DNA of 64,000 nt, taken from positions 558,001 through 622,000 of the forward strand of contig JAHDVF020000902.1 of NCBI GenBank assembly GCA_022606425.2, in the 5' to 3' direction. The stretch is from Lepidostoma basale. Lineage: Eukaryota > Arthropoda > Insecta > Trichoptera > Lepidostomatidae. The notes beneath the pieces are model-generated. The model was not told the DNA's origin and made no database searches. It worked only from the letters and a program-made list of their open reading frames with translations. Both the position numbers and the translations under genes were made by a program. Below are positions 21,561 through 33,074 of this stretch, piece after piece. The stretch's first letter is position 1. Each line of letters starts with the position of its first letter.

Positions 21561-22223
21561 TTCCACAGTGGTATCACTTTAAGTTTATCTAAAATTAAAA
21601 AATCTAATAAAAAAATAAAAAATCACTATTATGAAATTTCCCAGTATTTAAGCATTAAGATTACATATGTACCTATATAAAATACACTATAAATATTTTT
21701 TTATGCTCAAACGGAGACACATTAATAATTTTTTATTAACAAATAGGTTACTCTAAATAAAATAAAATTATATAATTAGATGTTGATATGTATGGTTAGT
21801 TCATAAATTAAGTAGGTAAACATCTATATCCATAAATAATTTTCTCTTACATAGTGGGTATTGAAATTACGAGTATTTGCGTGTTAAGTGTATACTTACG
21901 TTTTATGGATATTATTTATTAAAAGCCATAAACATTTCCAATCGCCATTTCCGATTTACCAATATTAGTACTTATGTACGTTTCGACAAAATAAATATCT
22001 GGAATAGGCTATACGTAAAGATGTGTCATAGCAAAACTTTCGTCATTCGATTTCCAGATCAATTTATGCGATTAGTTGAAAGAAAAATCGATAACGAAAG
22101 GTCATTCGTCATCATTTTGTGTTTTGGAATCATATTTAATAACTTCACGACAATTTTTATAATTTTCAAAAAAAATGTTTCAAGCTATATAATGTCCTTC
22201 TTAGTGTAAAATTGTTTACCTTC

Positions 22224-22266
22224 ACACATTGAAGAAGAACATGTAAAGTCCGAAATATGTTTGTGA
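22224..22266 (+). ncRNA. hammerhead-like motif, family E, single arm
   Basis: CACA then TTGAAGA and A, a weak hairpin, CCGAAA, TATGTT, then TGTG. Stem I CACA/TGTG is intact, but C3 is T and stem III is imperfect. Confidence 0.4.
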
Positions 22267-22504
22267 AAAATGTTGTGAAAATAAAATGTTTTTCAAAAGA
22301 TATTTAGCAGTGGTTTCATATAACTTTCTTTCTAGAAATTAGAACCCGGTAGTTTATGAAATTAAATTTTATTCTATCAAAATAATACCTATAGTGTTTT
22401 TATTATTATATATTCTCAGTCAAAATCATTTCAAAAATGTTAAATATAGGCTCGTTGACATAAAAAAACTTGAGTTAACGCCCTGAGATGTCGAAAATAT
22501 ATTT

Positions 22505-22742
22505 TTATTTTATGATTACGGTGTGAATGGAGTACGGAGTCGTGGGAAACCGAGAAAAACTTAGCATGACCAAATTAATAAAAAAATTAAGGTCGGCCGT
22601 GTTAGAAGTCGGAAGAATCGACGTGCACGTATGACTCGCTGTATGAATGTGGAAGAAGCTTGAGACGTGTTTCAGATCGAGAAGTGTAGCAGTCTATTCC
22701 CTCTGCCTGCCACTTCGAGGAAATGGCGTGATGGTTAATGTA
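22505..22742 (+). pseudogene. L-A LINE 3' end
   Basis: Plus strand carries N-G-V-R-S-R-G-K-P-R-K-T, the D-Q-I equivalent, S-R-K-N-R-R-A-R-M-T-R-C-M-N-V-E-E-A, a stop, then the C-terminal S-A-C-H equivalent and GGCGTGATGGTTAATG. There is little tail. Confidence 0.75.
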
Positions 22743-22829
22743 TACTAATCACAACATTAGATTAATCACTATAAGGGTAGATTCAATCACAGGATTATTT
22801 CTGTTAATTGATAATATTTTTTTTAAACT

Positions 22830-22965
22830 TTATTCTTTATTAACGCCAACTGGTTTTATACGACCAGTTAACCGGTTCACATAATATTCCGTTACCCTGA
22901 CAAAGCTCCGGCGGGAGCGAAACCGGTTGGTGTTAATAACGAATAATCGGGTTATGTTCAAATTA
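22830..22965. mobile_element. family-D foldback with one strong hammerhead-like core
   Basis: Arms ATTCTTTATTAACGCCAACT and inverse. Plus core 22891-22935: CTGACAA, extra A, perfect stem II GCTCC/GGAGC, GAAA, palindrome ACCGGT, T, and stem I ACC/GGT. One core G (G8) is A. The left core is eroded to GGTTAACTGG. Confidence 0.75.
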
Positions 22966-22969
22966 TATA

Positions 22970-23820
22970 AGTGTATTATTATTATTTAATAAGTAAGTGT
23001 TACCATGACAGTTTTAGAAAATTTACTATTCACGTCCCACATACATAAACAAAAACCATAACCTTTTTTTTGCATTGTTTATTTAGATTTATTTAATGTT
23101 TATAAAAAATCAAAACAATACGTATAACGACAATTCAATTGCCTTATATGCTTTGCTTTGCTCTTTAACTTTGGTACATATACGAGTACATCCTCATACG
23201 AAAACACATTAGATTTTTGACACATTTTATAATTCCCTAGCAAAGCTAAATATGTCACTTCTATATAATACAAAAAGAAAGCATTCTAAAAAAAAGATTT
23301 TCTTCAATATTAAATACGTAATACGGAATTTCACATATTTTTTCTAGACATAATAAATATCTTACATTGAAGTAAAAAAATTATAGAAACATATACTGAA
23401 AACAAATTCAATGACGGGAATAAAATCATATGAATGGATTATTAATACGTATAATTAACACGGTGAAATGATATTCGAAATATCAAAGAAATATTAACAA
23501 TGATGTGTATGAAACCATGCTATAGACACCTTATAAAAATCGTACTAAAAAAAACAAAGAACATCTCATATATATTTTCATTTGATATTGCTGTTCACAT
23601 TCATTACAATCTCCACGGGTTGTTAGTGAAATAAAAAGTACATTTCATTTGTTTCAGTCGATCACTTTTACAGTGGCGAATCATTTACGAGGATTGTATG
23701 ACAATCGAATAATATAATAATAAATCGTATTAACGCATGTCTTAATTTATTTTACGTATTGAAACTGTTGAGATCTCATTTCTAATGCAGATAAATCGAC
23801 ACTTAGTTACTTTAAAAAAA
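22970..23820. other. unassigned AT-rich stretch
   Basis: No gene or repeat recognised in about 0.85 kb. Confidence 0.4.
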
Positions 23821-23821
23821 T

Positions 23822-24030
23822 GGTACTGGAGTGATTTTCCAGGAATTTTCCCGGGAGTGGTTTCTCATTGCCTTCTCCAGGGATTTTCTGTTGGAGATAC
23901 CTTTGCAAGCTAGAATGGCAGTGCACAATGGTGTTCTTCTACCGCCCCTATGTATGGAAGCGAAGCATGGAACTGGAAAAAGAAGGATGAAAGTAGAATA
24001 AATGTATTAGAAATGAGATCTCTATCTTAG
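23822..24030 (+). pseudogene. L-A LINE internal fragment behind an unplaced repeat
   Basis: 23822-23910 is a distinct repeat (see findings). From 23912 the plus strand reads M-A-V-H-N-G-V-L, then MYGSEAWNWKKKDE after a frameshift, S-R-I-N-V-L-E-M-R-S-L. It breaks before the R-R-M-C motif. Confidence 0.65.
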
Positions 24031-24045
24031 CTTTTTGGAGAGGCT

Positions 24046-24200
24046 TTTTTTGCGATGACAACTTTAAGTGCACCATTTACTCTGTAGCCTGCCCCAACAC
24101 TTCTTTCAATATATCCTTTTCCATTCTCCCATCCTTTGTAAACATACGAGTACTTCCTAAATAAACAAATTCATCCAAGTTTTAGACAAATTTACAGCCT
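24046..24200 (-). pseudogene. L-A-type LINE internal fragment, opposite orientation
   Basis: Minus strand reads LDEFVYLGS, then MFTKDGRMEKDI and VNGAL-equivalent text: the Y-L-G-S segment following the catalytic palm. It faces the fragment at 23912. Confidence 0.65.
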
Positions 24201-24665
24201 TGTAAAAATGCACACGAGTCGCCTCAGACGTAATGTAATAGCAATAACATAGACAGATATTTGTAAAAGCATTAGACACGATTGCTTATAAAATTTCTCC
24301 TCCATTATTATAATGATCGCACAAAATAAGCGAAGATCATCAGAGTGATTTGATTACTATTCAGCTACTACGGTTCCCACCTCCATCCTCTCTTAACACA
24401 CATTCATCACAACAATCGCGCAGTTTGTGATATTCAGAGGCGATTACAATACTTTTTATCGCCTTTGTTATTTGATTATTTATGTTCAACTGGCTTTAGT
24501 TCCTGTAGTGGAGTTATTTCTATATTGTTAAGTCCACACTGCATTTTTCGATACATTAATTTTGGTGTTAGAAACTGATGTAACTAATTTGGTTAAAGAA
24601 ATATCATGAGCTAATCATTGTGTAAAGTGTGCTATTATATTTTAAATCACACTGAGCATCTGTTA

Positions 24666-25070
24666 CTCTCTGAATCATCTTCTTTCGGTGCCATCACTAT
24701 AGCAAAGGCATCTCTATCCTGCGCCATTTGGAACAGGTTCTAAACTCTTGTTAATCCTGTCCACTTTTTGATGTTCTGCAGCAAGGACAGCTGCCTTCTA
24801 CCAACTTCCCGACGTCACTCCACTTTACCCATTAATATTAGTCAGTATTTTTCTTCCCTTAGCACATGCCCCAAATATGAGACATTTCTTATATACACAC
24901 TTGACAACAGCTGTCTGTTGGCTCCGGCTCTTTGCAGTACGTCTGCATTACTGACCCTATCGATCCACGGTATACGGAGCATTCTGCGGTATATCCACAT
25001 TTCGAACGCTTTAAACCGGTTCATTACATTCACTTTCAGAGTCCAGGTTTCCCAGCCATATAGTAACAGA
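24666..25070 (-). pseudogene. L-B LINE reverse-transcriptase C-terminus
   Basis: Open from 25033 to 24842: RFKAFEMWIYRRMLRIPWID, RVSNADVLQRAG, YLGHVLREEKY. After a frame break come VGRRQLSLLQNIKKWTG and a short C-terminus. The upstream W-E-T-W-T-L-K motif reaches 25060. It is a 5'-truncated dead copy. Confidence 0.8.
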
Positions 25071-25110
25071 CCATATATAACATTTAATCAACATACGAGT
25101 AGTTCCACAT

Positions 25111-25416
25111 AATAAACTGTTAAATTATAAAACCCTGTTTTTTATGTATCACATTTTTTTTTCGCGATAGCTGTTTTGTCAACCTATGTTGACATCATCA
25201 GGTGTTACAATAATATATCAACTGTTTAATTTTCCTTTTTTTTTAAATCTCCACGGATTGTTATCGTGTATTTTCGAAAAATCACGAAAATTTAACAGTT
25301 GATATATTATTGTTACACCTGATGATGTCAACAAAGGTTCACGAAACAGCTGTCGCGAAAAATAAAAATAAAGTTGTGATGCTTAAAAACGAAGTTTTAT
25401 GATTTAACAGTTTATT
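25111..25416. mobile_element. family-B foldback, complete, two hammerhead-like cores
   Basis: Ends AATAAACTGTTAAAT and inverse. Minus core 25161-25210 and plus core 25311-25358. The plus core has CTGATGA, extra T, GTCAAC with a partly mutated partner strand, GAAA, palindrome ACAGCTGT, C. Arms exceed 100 bases and pair along most of their length. This is the best full-length family-B copy. Confidence 0.85.
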
Positions 25417-25435
25417 AATATGTACAATACAAAAC

Positions 25436-25932
25436 GACCCTTATGTATGGAAGCGAAGCATGGAACTGGCAAAAGAAGGATGAAATTATAGTAAATGAAG
25501 TAGAAATGAGATCTCTTAGACGAATGTGTCGATACTATGTGTATGATAGAGTGTCGAATGAAAATATAAGAAGTGAATGCGGTGCGAATGATGGTGTTAT
25601 GAACAAAATAATGAAAGGATCATTAAGATGGTTTGGACACATGGAAAGAATGAATGAAGAAAGAATGGTATAAAAGTATATATTAACAATGTAAATGGAA
25701 CTAGAAATATAGGAAGAACGAGGAAAACGTGGCACGATCAAATAAATCAAATATTGAATGTCGGCCACGTGAGGATTCAGAGAAATCGACGCGCGTGCAT
25801 GAGACGATGTATGCATGTTGAGGAATCGAGAGAAATATGTCGGGAAAGAAATGTGTGGCGGTCCATTATTTCTGTCTACCCCTTCGGAGAGACGGTGTGA
25901 TGGTTACTTAGTTAGTTAGTTAGTTAGTTAAT
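25436..25932 (+). pseudogene. L-A LINE reverse-transcriptase C-terminus, (TTAG)n tail
   Basis: Open 25443-25673: MYGSEAWNWQKKDE, VEMRSLRRMCRYYVYDRVSN, GSLRWFGHMERMNEERMV. After one stop the text continues with R-G-R-P-R-K-T-W-H-D-Q-I-N-Q and CREEE-equivalent to the end. Then GGTGTGATGGTTACTTAGTT and about five TTAG units. One of the two best L-A copies. Confidence 0.85.
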
Positions 25933-25934
25933 TA

Positions 25935-26570
25935 CAATACAGAAAATAGCGCATAGAAAGCAAGTTAATATTTTTATAATATAACAAAAACAGGTATATG
26001 AGTGTCGTTCTTTTTTTTGTTAATAAATGCAGAATTTTCTGAAATTGAACATTTTACTTATATAAAACCTACTTAAGTAACTTTTGTCTTGTTCAAAATA
26101 AATAAAAAAAGAGCGCTCTAGTTTATTGTAGTGTAAAGAACTGCTCTATACGATTACGTAACACGGCCTAGCACAATAAAACCACGCATTACATATCGAC
26201 TTATCAAAATTACTGGTCTCCATAATGTGCTGTTGTTAGACAAGAAATTGGAAAGACGAGGAATTGATTCCACTCGTCTGGACCGGTCCACGGAGATGAA
26301 ACCAGAAGAAAGTGCGAGTCTGAGACGATTACGTGAGTCTCGGCATTAACTGTTAACGGTGGCCCATATACGGAGGTATTCACCTAACGGAATACTATAA
26401 GATTTTTTTTTAATACGGTAAATTTATATACGAAATTTGCTATTAATAATTCATGCTCTTATGGTATATTGAAATAGCATCACTAAAGCTCATTTTTACA
26501 TTGTTGATCAGTTTTTTACTAATTTGGAATATTTTTAATAATCTTTAAACATTAACTCTGTGAAATCCAT
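25935..26570. other. unassigned stretch
   Basis: A GC-richer block at 26150-26390 has no stable frame. No repeat recognised. Confidence 0.35.
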
Positions 26571-26577
26571 AATCACT

Positions 26578-27036
26578 TCACTTCCTATGGCCATGCAACT
26601 CTTGAAGAGTTTTAGTATCCTTGATGATTTTTCGCCAAGCTCCTCGATCCTGCGCCTTTTGCTCCCAGCAGTCCGATTCGCCTAACCTAGCCAGGTCAGC
26701 CAGAACATTGTCTCTTAGGCGCGGTCTAGGCCTTCCTAAAGGTCTTACTCCAGTCGGTCTAGACGCGTACATGGTCTTAATTGCTCTAGTCTCTTCGGCT
26801 CGGCATACGTGCCAAATCCATGCTAGGCGACCGGCTCTCACGGTGCTCGTTATAAGGGGCTGCTGGGTCATCGTACGGATCTCTTGGTTGGTCCTATGCC
26901 TCCAAGTTCCCGCTGCAACACCGGGACTGGGTTCCAGGATAATTATAAGAATTCTATTCTCAAACAAGTAGATTCTTTGTTGTTCTTTTAGAGTCATTGT
27001 CCATGACTCAGAACCATATGTCACCACTGGCTTGAT
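26578..27036 (-). pseudogene. L-D LINE reverse-transcriptase C-terminus, long open frame
   Basis: Open for about 149 codons: VTYGSESWTMTLKEQQRIYL, AGRLAWIWHVCRAEETRAIK, then G-V-R-P-L-G-R-P-R-P-R-L-R-D-N-V and LADLARLGESDCWEQKAQDR, ending HGHRK-stop. The Y-G-S-E-x-W motif places it just after the palm domain of a non-LTR reverse transcriptase. It is 5'-truncated, with few lesions, so a fairly recent insertion. Confidence 0.85.
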
Positions 27037-27039
27037 GAT

Positions 27040-27150
27040 GGTGATAATGAAATCCCATTAAACGATTTAAAAAATCTGTTAATGATGAAGGTATAAAATC
27101 TTTAAAATGTGTCGAAAGAAATAACTCCAAAGTGGTAAAAAACAGTATTT
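27040..27150 (+). repeat. eroded family-E arm
   Basis: GATGAAGGTATAAAATC, TGTGTCGAAAGAAATAAC and CAAAGTGGTAAAAAACAG match one arm of 12360-12560. Confidence 0.45.
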
Positions 27151-27374
27151 TCTTGTATAAAAAGTTACTGGCATAGATAATCATGAAAGGAGTATTCCGT
27201 ATAAGTCGTTAATTTTTTTTCATTATTGAGGTGTAAACCAAATAATTTAATTCAGATGTTGGTATACCATTCCTGATTTAGGGCACTTAAAATAGAATAT
27301 CGTTCATGTGGAATAATTGTAGAGGAAATGGAAAAACGAAATAATAAAAAATGGTAATAAATTATACTCGTATA

Positions 27375-27575
27375 ACGTCTGTTTTATAGAAGTATTATTT
27401 TATTTTATGAAAAAAGCATGTTTTATCGTGCTAAGGTATTATCAAATGTGGTTATGATAAATTTTTTTAATCCTTAGCAAAGCAAAACACGTGATTCTTA
27501 TAATTGTGTGATTCTAGAAAAGACATTTTGGTTCATTTTAATTGCCATTTTTTTATGAATGAATGCTTCCATTTC
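27375..27575. mobile_element. family-A foldback, strongly eroded
   Basis: Left arm CTGTTTTATAGAAGTATTAT with GCATGTTTTATCGTGCTAAG, right arm CCTTAGCAAAGCAAAACACGTG. Cores no longer meet the hammerhead pattern. Confidence 0.55.
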
Positions 27576-27654
27576 CTTTACACCCATTCAATACGAACAA
27601 TGTTTTATTCTTTTTCCTCGTAGTTTAGATCCTAAATTTGTTTATGGCGGTGAA

Positions 27655-27930
27655 TTATCCTGGGATGATGAAGTTCAACCATTCCTTTAAATTACCATTT
27701 GCTGCTAACATTTTTTTTTAATTAAAAGTCTTGTGGCGGCCCACATCATCCCATCAAAAGCGTACTCTGTTTTTTTACACTTCATTGTCTTCAACAAAAC
27801 AGACAGAACTTATCATCTCTCTCCTTATCCGATCTCTGAGACTTTAAAATGGAGCGTATGGTTGGATGACATTTCTGCCACTCTGAAAAGGTTTGAAAAC
27901 ATGTAGGTATCGTCTCTTGCTTCTGTCCTA
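27655..27930 (-). mobile_element. L-C-related LINE relic
   Basis: CCTGGGATGATGAAGTTCAACC and CTTATCCGATCTCTGAGACT parallel 33160-33480, the inverse of an L-C-type C-terminus. It has an internal AT-rich interruption. Confidence 0.5.
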
Positions 27931-27989
27931 TATTATTATTATTATTTTGTCAAATCGCTCTTTATTTGATTCGTCATTTCGATTTAAAT

Positions 27990-28150
27990 GGTATAGCAAT
28001 CGTATTGATTCTTATGACATGCGATACGTAGCTAATCTATCGCTATTTGACTGTCAAGTGAATTCTACACAAGAACAAAGAGAATATGAATCACACTTCC
28101 ATCGCCGAGAATCAAATTCGGGAACTTCTGAGTGGGAGTCACATGTCATA
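27990..28150 (-). mobile_element. tRNA-derived SINE, family 1, old copy
   Basis: Inverse of the SINE tail (GATACGTAGCTAATCTATCG, GACTGTCAAGTGAATTCTAC) and a damaged B box (GAATCAAATTCGGG). Confidence 0.7.
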
Positions 28151-28980
28151 ATGGGGTAGACGCATGCCTTATATACCCTTACCTTACTTTGTTTCTGTTA
28201 TTGCGGGTATTTATAAAATTGTCCGTGTGTGGGTCGCTGGGACCGTTATTGTGCAGAGCAAATACTGCAGTGTTATGTAGTACAAATTAAGAGATTATCT
28301 TTTAAAAATCGACTCAACATTTTCCCCGAAGTTCATCAAACTACGTAATGCGTACACACGTGAAGCGAAATGAGAAATAGCTTCGTGTTACACGTTTTTA
28401 ATTGTCCTCTATAACGTTAATTGCCCAAATTAACACAATTTTACTATAACCATAATTCTATCACGCAACTTATTACAATTTTAATCGCTTTGTATTTTTA
28501 TTAAGTGCTATATTTTACAGAAACGTCAAAATATCTATGATTGTCGAAAGAGGGTATCAGTTTTGTGCCACATTAATGTAATTAACATTATTTAACTGTA
28601 AATACGATTTACACTTAATAATAAAACGAATGCGGAAACCATAAAGCGTTCAATTTTTAACACTGACATATTTTGCAAGCTTTTGGTTATACCCTTGTTA
28701 TATAAAGATAATGAAGGGCTATGTGAAAATTAACAGAAAGAATATGAAACGATTGGGATATTGTACGTCTCTCAATAACTCAACATAATTTTAAAGTTAT
28801 GAGTATTTTTCTTATTTATCGTCACAATTTTCCATTTTATTTATTTATAGATAATTTTTTATAATTTATTTTATTATTTAAATGGTACAAAATTATTGCT
28901 CTTAATTTCAAAAAATGTATATTAAAACATTTATTTATTTATTTGCGTTTCTCTTACTCTCCTTATAAATAAAATGTCTT
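28150..28980. other. unassigned AT-rich stretch
   Basis: No gene or repeat recognised. Confidence 0.4.
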
Positions 28981-28982
28981 GT

Positions 28983-29040
28983 ATTAAGGAGAGTATGAAA
29001 ATCATATACATTAACCATGTACATGGTTTTCATACTCCCG
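28983..29040. repeat. short inverted repeat
   Basis: GGAGAGTATGAAAATCATAT and its inverse ATGGTTTTCATACTCC form a hairpin with a CATGTACATG apex. Confidence 0.6.
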
Positions 29041-29129
29041 GATGGATTAACCCGTTATATGGAGGCATTTTTAGTACCCTATATAATCACAATATAATAA
29101 AATACAGAAATACGAAACAATAAAAACAA

Positions 29130-29360
29130 AACATTTATTGTTTCAAAAACAATTATCTAAAACTCCATATAAATTAATTGATTTGAATGAAAAAGTATGT
29201 TTTCTATAAATTTTATTCTATTTTTTGGGAATGACATGTATCACCTTGCTAAGGAATTATTAAATATTTGATCATGATTTAGCGAAGCGAAACATGTCAT
29301 TCCCATAAAATATAAGAAAACTTCTAGAAAACAGACGTTTTAAATTTTTTTTAATTATGG
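29130..29360. mobile_element. family-A foldback with both cores
   Basis: Minus core about 29228-29265 and plus core about 29266-29303 (TTTGATCA, hairpin, GAAACATGTC). Outer arms TTTTCTATAAATTTTATTCT and inverse CTTCTAGAAAACAGACG. Confidence 0.75.
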
Positions 29361-29427
29361 AACAAAATAAAGCTTACTTACATTAATTCAAAATTAATTA
29401 TTTATTTGAAATATTTGTACAACAATC

Positions 29428-29578
29428 GTGTCGGAACAAACGACGTGCGTGCATGGTACGATGTATGGATGTAGAGGAATCTCGAGAGGTATGCCAGGAC
29501 AGGCCAGTGTGGCGATCCATCCTCTCTGCCTACCCCTCCGGGGAAATGGCGTGATGGTTAGTTAGTTAGTTAGTTATT
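29428..29578 (+). mobile_element. L-A LINE 3' end, (TTAG)n tail
   Basis: TCGGAACAAACGACGTGCG through GGCGTGATGG, then four TTAG units. It is only about 145 bases, very close to the consensus of the other 3' ends. Confidence 0.8.
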
Positions 29579-29579
29579 T

Positions 29580-30520
29580 GTACAATTTCAATCAATTTTT
29601 TTTTTCATTGTTACTTAAATTACTAAATTTATTAAAAATTGACGTTTTCATCAATACATATTTTTTTAATTTTACATTATTGTTTAAGCAATAATAGAAA
29701 AAAATGCTAAATATTGCATATGTACCAAACACATGGTTTCATAATAATTTACAGTTCGCATGCTCGAGTTTAAAAAAACGAATCATTCGTATCTGCAAAT
29801 CTAGAGAGTAAATCATTTGAAGGTTACTGGGACTTTTAACGATCCAATCTTTTTCTTTTTATAAATTTTGTATTAGTTATTGTGACATATCAGTTCTATC
29901 AATAATTATCGTTTGTTCTGAATATTTCATAACTTCAAAGTGAAACTATAACTATTAAATCAGAACATCGTTTCAACTTACTTATACAGAAACCCAAGGT
30001 TGACTCTTTCTAGCTCGGGTAATTAATAATACCAAACCGTTCATCCATTTTAAAAGATCCAAGTGAAGATTACAATTTGTGTGCAAATAGTGAACAAGTA
30101 TTTTAATTAGACAAGATTTATCTCCGTCTATTCATTATTGTAAATAAATTTCAGCGGCTTTGGGTTAGACAAAAATAAAAGATAAATAATAGCCCAAATC
30201 GGATAATTTGCAAGAGTAAAGGCAAATCATAATATGTGAATGTTTAATACTAAAAAAAATAGAATAAAACACTTTAGTTGTAACTTGTGAATGAGAGTCA
30301 ATTTCAAAGTTCAGAATGCTTTCATTCATTTTAAGATATGTAATAAAAATAACCTCCACCGCTAGACATAACTCCCACCACTTTTAACTAATATATGAGT
30401 GACGATTATGCTTTATTTTTTGTTAAAATTTTTGCATCGATAAAGCATCGATATAAATTTTGTTGTGAAAATACAGTAATGTCTTATGAAAGCGTATTAG
30501 TCAGTATTATCTTATAAAAA
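29580..30520. other. unassigned AT-rich stretch
   Basis: No gene or repeat recognised. Confidence 0.4.
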
Positions 30521-30524
30521 TTCT

Positions 30525-30720
30525 TGAAAATTCTTAATCTAAAGACATGTCATTCTCGTCGGAACTACCGAGACATTTTTTCACCCCTATCTTTTTTTAT
30601 TTTACAACCCTTTCTTTGCTGATTTTTTTTTCAAAGTCCGCCATTTTGTTATTTATCCATGAAATTTAACTTCTGTAGTTCCGACCAGAATGACATGTCT
30701 TTAAATTAAGAATTTTTGAT
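30525..30720. mobile_element. MITE-like element with about 45-bp inverted ends
   Basis: TTCTTAATCTAAAGACATGT then CATTCTCGTCGGAACTACC on the left; the inverse, with two changes, on the right (GTAGTTCCGACCAGAATGAC). About 195 bases, no coding capacity, no hammerhead-like core. Confidence 0.75.
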
Positions 30721-31670
30721 TTTAGATAACATTAAGAGCCAAAATCACCCGGGCCACCCACGCGCTTTTTTTTTCGAGGTGCCAACTTCGATTAATAATA
30801 ATAATAATAAACTATTTATATTTTTCCAAAAAAAAATTTTTTTGATCTTTAATATGTAAGTAAAAACTTCCTAAATTTCCAAAACGATTCATTTTTATTC
30901 CTACAAAAAAACGCCCTCCAAAAAAGACATGAAAATCGGCTTAAGTTACCTTAAGAAAACGCTAAATTATCGTGTTAGTAACTACTCGTATGCTAATTTG
31001 TTGTATTATATAATGCTTTTTTGTTTTCTTTTTTAATAGCAAAATACACTTATTGGGTTTTATTAGTCCACGATATGGTTATACGCAATTAAAATTATAA
31101 TAACAATTTGTTACGTAATGAAGCTTGCAATTTCTTACTTTCGATCCAGTTTTTGTTCTCTTAAACTGATTACTCCTGCTCACGTATCTTCCATGACTGT
31201 GACGACAGCCTCTCCCAGACTATTAATCAATTTGGTTAATCAAATTTTCAGAACACGTCTTTAAATGTACATACAAACTACTTATGAGATGCTCTGTTCA
31301 GTTTATGCTAATGAATCAAACATTTGCACTACCATAATATTGATAAATGGTTTAAAAGCAAGATTATTCATATTTCGTATTAATTTAAATTGAATCAGAT
31401 TGAAAATGCTTCATCTTTATAAATTATACATCATTTCTTATCATTTAATGATTTATCATATTATTCTCAGAATTATGTAACATCGTCTTAAGGATTCAAT
31501 TAATTTTTATTGAATCAACTTTCAAACTAGAAATGATTTATGAGAACACCTTAGAATGAAAGATGAGTGAATATTATTAATTCTACAACTTGTCTTTAAA
31601 ATTTTTTTTTTTAAATATTACTCGTAAATAATAGAACCACTGAAGATTGTTTAGTTCAATGAAGGTTAAG
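30721..31670. other. unassigned AT-rich stretch
   Basis: Contains a short AAT microsatellite (30797-30812). Otherwise nothing recognised. Confidence 0.4.
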
Positions 31671-31860
31671 GCGTTTACACTGTTGAATAAGAATATTAAA
31701 CATTGTGTAATCCACTTATTTTATTCAATTATTCACAACATGTTTTAGAGGGGATCTCCTCTATCCTTAGGTTTAAATATTTACACCCAAGGATGATCAC
31801 CTCCGAAAAATGTTGTGAAATATATTTTTACTTTGTAAAAATATTTAATTAAGTAAGTTG
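31670..31860. mobile_element. family-E foldback with two cores
   Basis: Minus core about 31738-31780 (CTAAGGATAGAGGAGATCCC side; ACATGTTGTG) and plus core about 31782-31822 (CCAAGGATGATCACCTCCGA). Stem I TTCACAACA pairs across. CTGA has become CCAA or CTAA. Confidence 0.55.
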
Positions 31861-32700
31861 ATTAGACAACATGTTCAACGATTTTAATTAAACTTGTTGA
31901 CAACATTCTGAATTCAAAATAGAGCATTTTTATAAATACATAATTAGACAGAAAATAAAGAAATGTACACATGTATATTTCTTTATTTTTTTCAACACAC
32001 TTATTTATGAAATATGAATAATGTTTTTATTTTGTAAAAATGATATTTGTAAGTAACTATTTTTTTAATGATTTGAATTAAGCTCTTCGACAGCATTCTG
32101 AATTTGAAATAGGGAATTTTTTTAAATACCTTAAATCCCATGTTATTATTTTTTTAAGCCCTTATGGAATTCCATAGTTTATCAAATTCCAAAGTTTATC
32201 AAATATATAAAAAGATATATTTGACTAGACAACACTTTTGCTTGAATAAATCATTTAAATGTAAAATCAGTTAGGGGGTTCACGTTTAAATTTCATCACT
32301 AATATTATAAAAAATTAATGCTTCTATAATTATATTTGGGTTTTCTTTGCATTTCAGAGTATCTTGTCAAGTCCTATGAATAACCATTAACTTAAATACA
32401 ATGTTTAAAACTGACGGCACCCATAGTGAAAATTTAAGTTTCAAACTACATTGTTAGTGTATCGTGTCGTTAATTATATTAAAAATAATTACAGCTATTT
32501 CAGTACATGCTCTGCAAATCACTTACTAAGCACTGTAATATGTTATTCTCTCGTGTGATTAATTGTAATTGGCTGTGAACCTCTCAAAATTATCTTGTGT
32601 GCTCGATGACAACATAAGAAATCACTACATGTAGTACAACTAGGTTACCTCATCACTTTTGATGTAAATATAAACGTATTTTTGCTGCGACGTATTACAG
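31861..32700. other. unassigned AT-rich stretch
   Basis: No gene or repeat recognised. Confidence 0.35.
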
Positions 32701-32716
32701 TAAGCTTCTTCTTCTT

Positions 32717-32985
32717 CTTAAGGATTAATTGTATCTCAATAGAGACGAAGATGTAAATAGTTTTTTGGAAACAGAATATGGTAGTCGAGGCGTTTACAGG
32801 ACTTCTGACCTGTCATTGGTTGGGTTAAGCGATCGCTTTATGTTTAACAACATTCCCCATTCCGCCCTTCTTACGATCACCACGTCTGACAAATTTTTGA
32901 AAGATGTATATATACTACTATGTTAAAAACACTTCACATTTTTAGGTCAATCTACACTAGTGCCATCTATAAAGATTATATTGAA
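32717..32985. mobile_element. MITE copy related to 46590-47015, ends degraded
   Basis: Shares AAGGATTAATTGTATCTCAA, TCTGACCTGTCATTGGTTGG, ACAACATTCCCCATTCCGCC and GTGCCATCTATAAAGATTA with the complete copy. The inverted right end is not recognisable. Confidence 0.75.
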
Positions 32986-33074
32986 GCATTAAGCAGAAAA
33001 TCTTTACTAATGCAATGTGAAAGGCTTACGCAATTATCATACTGCTAGACAACGCCTGGAGATCCAATTCTTCA

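Noticed and set aside
21877..22209. 110-codon plus-strand open frame
   Set aside because: Low-complexity AT-driven composition (Ile, Phe, Asn) with no recognisable motif and no exon-like borders.
25905..25932. Insect telomeric repeat
   Set aside because: The tandem unit is TTAG, not TTAGG, and it always directly follows the L-A terminus, so it is a retrotransposon tail.
26578..27036. A host gene with a long open frame
   Set aside because: The text is plainly the C-terminus of a non-LTR reverse transcriptase and a second, broken copy exists at 16343.
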